Shown: in pieces, positions 5,216 to 7,583 of the stretch
Layout: each line of letters opens with the position of its first letter
Position numbering within the stretch: the stretch's first letter is position 1
NCBI RefSeq assembly: GCF_000173615.1
Contig: NZ_ABZS01000076.1
Location: forward strand, 1 to 7,583
DNA from: Sulfurihydrogenibium yellowstonense SS-5
GTDB lineage: Bacteria > Aquificota > Aquificia > Aquificales > Hydrogenothermaceae
DNA: 7,583 bases
Direction of reading: 5' to 3'
Notes under the pieces: model-generated
Database searches by the model: none
Told to the model about the DNA's origin: nothing
The model's input: the letters and a program-made list of their open reading frames with translations, nothing else
Position numbers and translations under genes: made by a program

Positions 5216-6105
5216 AAGTCTCTGAATGTTGTAATTTATTTTTATCTTACATGGCAGACAAATCGCCAAATACTGTAAAAAATTATAGAGTTGATTTTAA
5301 TCAATTTATTAAAATAGTCGGGGATAAAAATATAAATGAAATCACAAAAGCAGATATTGCTAAATTTAGAATGACTTTACAGATGCAAAATAGAAAATCT
5401 TCAACCATAGCAAGAAAACTTGCTTCTGTTAATTCATTATTTCAATATTTAATGGATTTAGAATTAGTTAACTCTTCGCCTATAACCAAATCTCACAGAC
5501 CAAAAGTTTCTCAAAAAATCCCGTCTGCTTTGTCAAACGAAGAAGTAAAAAAATTAATAGATGCTTTAGACAGTATCCAGGATAAGGCTATCGTAATTTT
5601 ATTTTTGACCACAGGTTTAAGGTCTTCTGAACTTTTAAGCATTAAAAAATCTAACATTATCGTTGAAAGAAACGGTCAAACATTTTCTATTGACAGACTA
5701 ATAGAAGGCGAAGTCAAAGAAGGTGATATTGCATACATAAGAGTGGTTGGTAAAGGAGATAAAGAGAGAGAAGTTCCTATAACCGGCAAACCTTTGGAAA
5801 TTTTAGTCCAATATTTAAAAAGTATCAATGAATTTTTAGATGTTAACGAATATATTTTCCCGATTTCTTACCATCTTCTTTGGAGAAAAATCAGAAATAT
5901 AGGTAAAAAATTAGCTATTACATTACATCCACACAAGCTAAGACATACAGCTGCAACAATGGCATTATCTTCCGGAGCAGAACTTAGAGTTATACAAGAA
6001 CTTTTAGGTCATGCTTCACCTGTAACAACTGCAAGATACGCAAAAGTTGGTCAAAAGCAGCTTTTAAAAGCAACCAAAGCCTTATCAGAAAATATAGAAT
6101 TGTGA
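5212..6105 (+). CDS. xerD: XerC/XerD-type tyrosine recombinase
   Basis: This is a site-specific DNA recombinase, most likely resolving chromosome dimers at a dif-like site; it could instead be an integrase relative. The N-terminal SAM-like core-binding domain spans about 1-95 (SPNTVKNYRVDFNQF; STIARKLASVNSLFQYL). The catalytic domain follows: Arg137 (TTGLRSSELL), Lys181 (VVGKGDKER), His241 and Arg244 (HPHKLRHTAAT), His267 (LLGHASPVTTARY) and nucleophile Tyr276. At 297 residues the total length and the His241-to-Tyr276 spacing of 35 match XerD. The Arg-to-Lys interval is 44 residues, against about 24 in E. coli XerD, because of an extra stretch near 150-175 (VERNGQTFSIDRLIEGEVKE). The ATG overlaps the ubiX stop, so translation is coupled; the XerC/XerD distinction cannot be made from the sequence. 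Nothing in its base use marks it as foreign, and its operon position suggests a resident gene. Confidence 0.92.
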   Translation: MKVSECCNLFLSYMADKSPNTVKNYRVDFNQFIKIVGDKNINEITKADIAKFRMTLQMQNRKSSTIARKLASVNSLFQYLMDLELVNSSPITKSHRPKVSQKIPSALSNEEVKKLIDALDSIQDKAIVILFLTTGLRSSELLSIKKSNIIVERNGQTFSIDRLIEGEVKEGDIAYIRVVGKGDKEREVPITGKPLEILVQYLKSINEFLDVNEYIFPISYHLLWRKIRNIGKKLAITLHPHKLRHTAATMALSSGAELRVIQELLGHASPVTTARYAKVGQKQLLKATKALSENIEL

Positions 6106-6115
6106 GGTCTATAAA

Positions 6116-6355
6116 ATGGAAAAATTCCTTTTCAAACTTTTAGCTGAAGAAAAAAATCCGTTAGACATCTCAGATTTAAAACAGTGTGACCCATACTCAT
6201 CTTTTGGTGTATTTTGTAATACTAACTCAATCGTTGAAGGATTAATAGTCATTGTTGGTGTTATTCTTATGACTGCCGGAGCCCTATGGTTTGTTAAGAA
6301 AAATCAAGAACAAGTTCAAAAAGAAAAAGAAGGCTTTAAAGAGAATAATGAATGA
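6116..6355 (+). CDS. small single-pass membrane protein, unknown function
   Basis: This 79-residue protein is not recognised. It has an amphipathic N-terminal stretch, then one hydrophobic segment (about 39-60, VEGLIVIVGVILMTAGALWFV), then a highly charged tail (KKNQEQVQKEKEGFKENNE) that is probably helical. By the positive-inside rule the tail is cytoplasmic and the N-terminal part faces outward, placing Cys24 and Cys34 (KQCDPYSSFGVFC) on the outer side, where they could form a disulfide or bind a cofactor (inference). No cleavable signal peptide is evident. It starts 10 bases after the recombinase stop, with GAGG at 6104-6107 overlapping that stop. Its end overlaps folK by 8 bp. The close packing argues that it is a real gene. 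Confidence 0.8.
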   Translation: MEKFLFKLLAEEKNPLDISDLKQCDPYSSFGVFCNTNSIVEGLIVIVGVILMTAGALWFVKKNQEQVQKEKEGFKENNE

Positions 6356-6821
6356 AGTTTATTTAGGACTTGGAAGTAATGTAGGAGATAGACTCTTAAA
6401 TCTAAACAAAGCTATAGAATTATTGTCTCAAAAAATTCAAATCTTAAAAAAATCTAAAATTTACATATCAAAAGCTGTAGGCTATACTGACCAACCTGAT
6501 TTTTACAATATGGTTTTATATGGAAAAACCGACTTAAGTCCGGAAGAATTATTTAATTTTATAAAAGATGTTGAGAAAAACGCAGGAAGAGTATACAGAT
6601 TCCATTGGGGTCCAAGAGAAATTGATATAGATATACTCTTTTATAACGATTTAGTCTATAAAAGTGATAAGTTAAACATACCACATCCAAGACTTCATGA
6701 AAGAGATTTTGTTTTATTACCATTGATAGAATTAAATCCAAAACTTTTTCATCCTGTTTTAAATAAGAGAGTTTCTGATTTAAAAGAGTTTATGGAAAAT
6801 TCTGTAATTGGAGTTTTATAA
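6348..6821 (+). CDS. folK: HPPK, 2-amino-4-hydroxy-6-hydroxymethyldihydropteridine diphosphokinase
   Basis: FolK transfers pyrophosphate from ATP to 6-hydroxymethyl-7,8-dihydropterin, the step before dihydropteroate synthase in folate synthesis, in the cytoplasm. The 157 residues match the family. Clear motifs are the N-terminal VYLGLGSNVGDR, GYTDQPDFYNMV (substrate loop region), RFHWGPREIDIDIL (catalytic/metal-binding block with the paired aspartates) and IPHPRLHERDFVLLPL. The chosen ATG at 6348 puts the family-typical MNEVYLGLGSN at the N-terminus; a longer frame from 6291 would add a lysine-rich tail coded inside the upstream gene and is rejected. The start overlaps the 79-residue protein gene by 8 bp and the ribosome site is weak, so it is probably coupled. 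It is the last gene of the operon and ends 5 bp from the convergent tRNA-Phe gene. Confidence 0.95.
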   Translation: MNEVYLGLGSNVGDRLLNLNKAIELLSQKIQILKKSKIYISKAVGYTDQPDFYNMVLYGKTDLSPEELFNFIKDVEKNAGRVYRFHWGPREIDIDILFYNDLVYKSDKLNIPHPRLHERDFVLLPLIELNPKLFHPVLNKRVSDLKEFMENSVIGVL

Positions 6822-6826
6822 AGAAG

Positions 6827-6899
6827 TGGCCAAGGGCGGAATCGAACCGCCGACACTGCGGTTTTCAGCCGCATGCTCTACCGACTGAGCTACCTGGCC
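6827..6899 (-). tRNA. tRNA-Phe (anticodon GAA)
   Basis: The minus strand folds into a full 73-base cloverleaf. The 7-bp acceptor stem is GGCCAGG/CTTGGCC (one G-U). The D arm is GCTC...GAGC with loop AGTCGGTA. The anticodon stem TGCGG/CCGCA holds loop CTGAAAA (anticodon GAA). The variable loop is GTGTC, and the T arm is GGCGG-TTCGATT-CCGCC. The discriminator base is A; no CCA is encoded (CTTCTT follows), so CCA must be added after transcription. It is convergent with folK, with only 5 bp between them. Confidence 0.98.
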
Positions 6900-6914
6900 A
6901 ACTCAGAGATAAAA

Positions 6915-6943
6915 ATTATATATCAATTTTAAATTTTTTGCAA
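6915..6943 (-). promoter_or_regulatory. tRNA-Phe promoter
   Basis: On the minus strand TTGCAA (6938-6943) and a perfect TATAAT (6915-6920) are separated by exactly 17 bp, a near-consensus housekeeping promoter. Transcription would start near 6908, about 9 bases before the mature tRNA 5' end. The IS boundary lies 5 bp upstream of the -35 box. Confidence 0.75.
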
Positions 6944-6948
6944 GGGGG

Positions 6949-7078
6949 TGTATAAGTCATACCAGTTTGGGAAAATTCCGATTTATTTGAATTTATAATA
7001 TCACAAAAGTATTTGTATAAGTCATACCAGTTTGGGAAAATTCCGATTTATTTGAATTTATAATATCACAAAAGTATT
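6949..7078. repeat. perfect 65-bp tandem duplication of the IS end
   Basis: Bases 6949-7013 and 7014-7078 are identical over 65 positions, with no bases between them. Each copy begins TGTATAAGTCATACCAGTTT, which looks like an IS terminal sequence starting with TG. Identity stops at 7079 on the right and 6948 on the left. Because 65 is not a multiple of three, the reading frame changes between copies. Confidence 0.93.
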
Positions 7079-7583
7079 GTAAAGGTGATTTTTTGTTTAA
7101 ACTATGATGAGGTCTTTCTGTGTTATACCATAACATATATTGCAACATCTTTTTATTAAACTCATAAATGTCTTTTAATTCATAATCTTCGTAGTACATG
7201 ATAAATTCATCCTGTAATGTCCTATTCATTCTCTCTACATATGCTTGTCCTTTTGGATATCTTGGATAGTTAAAATAATGTTTTATATCTTTTTTCTTTA
7301 ATGCTTTGGTAAACTCGCCTAAGAATTCACTGCCATTATCTGTTTGTATACCTTTTATCTCAAATGGCATTGCTTTTATCAATTTCTCTAAAAAGTCTTT
7401 CGCATTTTTACTGTTTAGTCTGTCATATGCAAAAGTAAAGGAGATTCTTGTTTTTACATCTTTGGCTACAAATATATAAACTTTTCTACCATTTACATAT
7501 TCATGCTTAGTATCTATTTGTACTAATTCTCCTGGTTTTGTTGGTTTTTTGTCTTTATATCTATCTTTCTTTGTTTTCTTTTT
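6993..7583 (-). CDS. IS transposase, DDE (rve) integrase-core type, partial
   Basis: The frame is open from the right window edge to a TAA at 6993-6995; the N-terminal DNA-binding region is outside the window. The visible part holds the complete DDE core: first Asp in ELVQIDTKHEY (codon 7512-7514), second Asp in IQTDNGSEF, and Glu in GQAYVERMNRTLQDEF. The typical WYNTERPHHSLNKKSPLQYF follows. This pattern fits the IS481-type group; IS3-type is the alternative. All catalytic residues and the frame are intact, so it may be active. The last residues are unusual: codons up to GMTYT come from the inner copy of the 65-bp repeat. The final NTFVIL and the stop come from the outer copy read in a different frame, so the C-terminus was changed by the duplication. 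A TTG at 7380-7382 is internal and not the start. Confidence 0.93.
   Translation of the reverse strand, partial: KKKTKKDRYKDKKPTKPGELVQIDTKHEYVNGRKVYIFVAKDVKTRISFTFAYDRLNSKNAKDFLEKLIKAMPFEIKGIQTDNGSEFLGEFTKALKKKDIKHYFNYPRYPKGQAYVERMNRTLQDEFIMYYEDYELKDIYEFNKKMLQYMLWYNTERPHHSLNKKSPLQYFCDIINSNKSEFSQTGMTYTNTFVIL

Larger units (their letters stand above)
6949..7583 (-). mobile_element. insertion sequence, 3' end with duplicated terminus, partial
   Basis: The IS runs off the right edge; only the transposase C-terminal half and one terminus are visible. The probable outer end is TGTATAAG at 6949 (or 7014 if the left copy is a remnant of an earlier insertion). The transposase type suggests IS481 or a related rve-domain family. 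The other inverted repeat and the target duplication are not in the window. Confidence 0.8.

Noticed and set aside
6291..6347. N-terminal extension of folK
   Set aside because: The added 19 residues are a lysine run coded inside the upstream gene; the family N-terminus begins exactly at the ATG at 6348.
6559..6741. Minus-strand open frame opposite folK
   Set aside because: Antisense shadow of the conserved HPPK core, no independent support.
1..7583. CRISPR array or phage-defence cluster
   Set aside because: No series of short direct repeats with spacers and no defence-type genes; the only direct repeat is the 65-bp double unit at the IS end.

Overview
The window reads as the chromosome of an AT-rich, Gram-negative-type thermophilic bacterium. 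By eye it is about one third G+C, arginine codons are mostly AGA, and proteins are lysine-rich. A LapA-domain protein suggests an outer membrane. The gene content fits Aquificota of the Sulfurihydrogenibium/Hydrogenothermaceae kind. That placement is inferred from general style and recalled families, not from a database search.

Layout, left to right. (1) A plus-strand operon at 2-1366: the C-terminal part of an M23 (LytM-type) zinc endopeptidase, a short transaldolase, and a small DUF2103-like protein. The genes overlap by 4 bp or sit 1 bp apart. (2) A 474-bp gap with a degenerate palindromic repeat, a perfect hairpin, and an AT-rich leader with a promoter-like site. (3) dnaA (1841-3220), complete, standing alone without dnaN, recF or other usual origin neighbours. 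(4) A 339-bp convergent gap with a better preserved palindromic repeat of the same type. (5) A minus-strand pair: a HIT-family protein resembling diadenosine tetraphosphate phosphorylase, overlapping a LapA-domain membrane protein. (6) A divergent 272-bp gap. (7) A tight plus-strand operon at 4646-6821: ubiX, a Xer-type tyrosine recombinase, a 79-residue single-pass membrane protein and folK. (8) tRNA-Phe(GAA) on the minus strand with a near-consensus promoter. (9) The 3' end of an IS with a DDE (rve-type) transposase, running off the right edge. Its terminal 65 bp are perfectly duplicated in tandem.

Most genes are housekeeping: replication initiation, pentose phosphate carbon exchange, prenyl-FMN and folate cofactor synthesis, cell wall remodelling and chromosome dimer resolution or related recombination. 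The window does not contain an obvious new multi-gene system. The most unusual parts are the duplicated IS end beside the tRNA-Phe promoter, the paired palindromic elements around dnaA, the altered DnaA signature, the recombinase with a longer Arg-to-Lys interval, and a ubiX start that looks leaderless.
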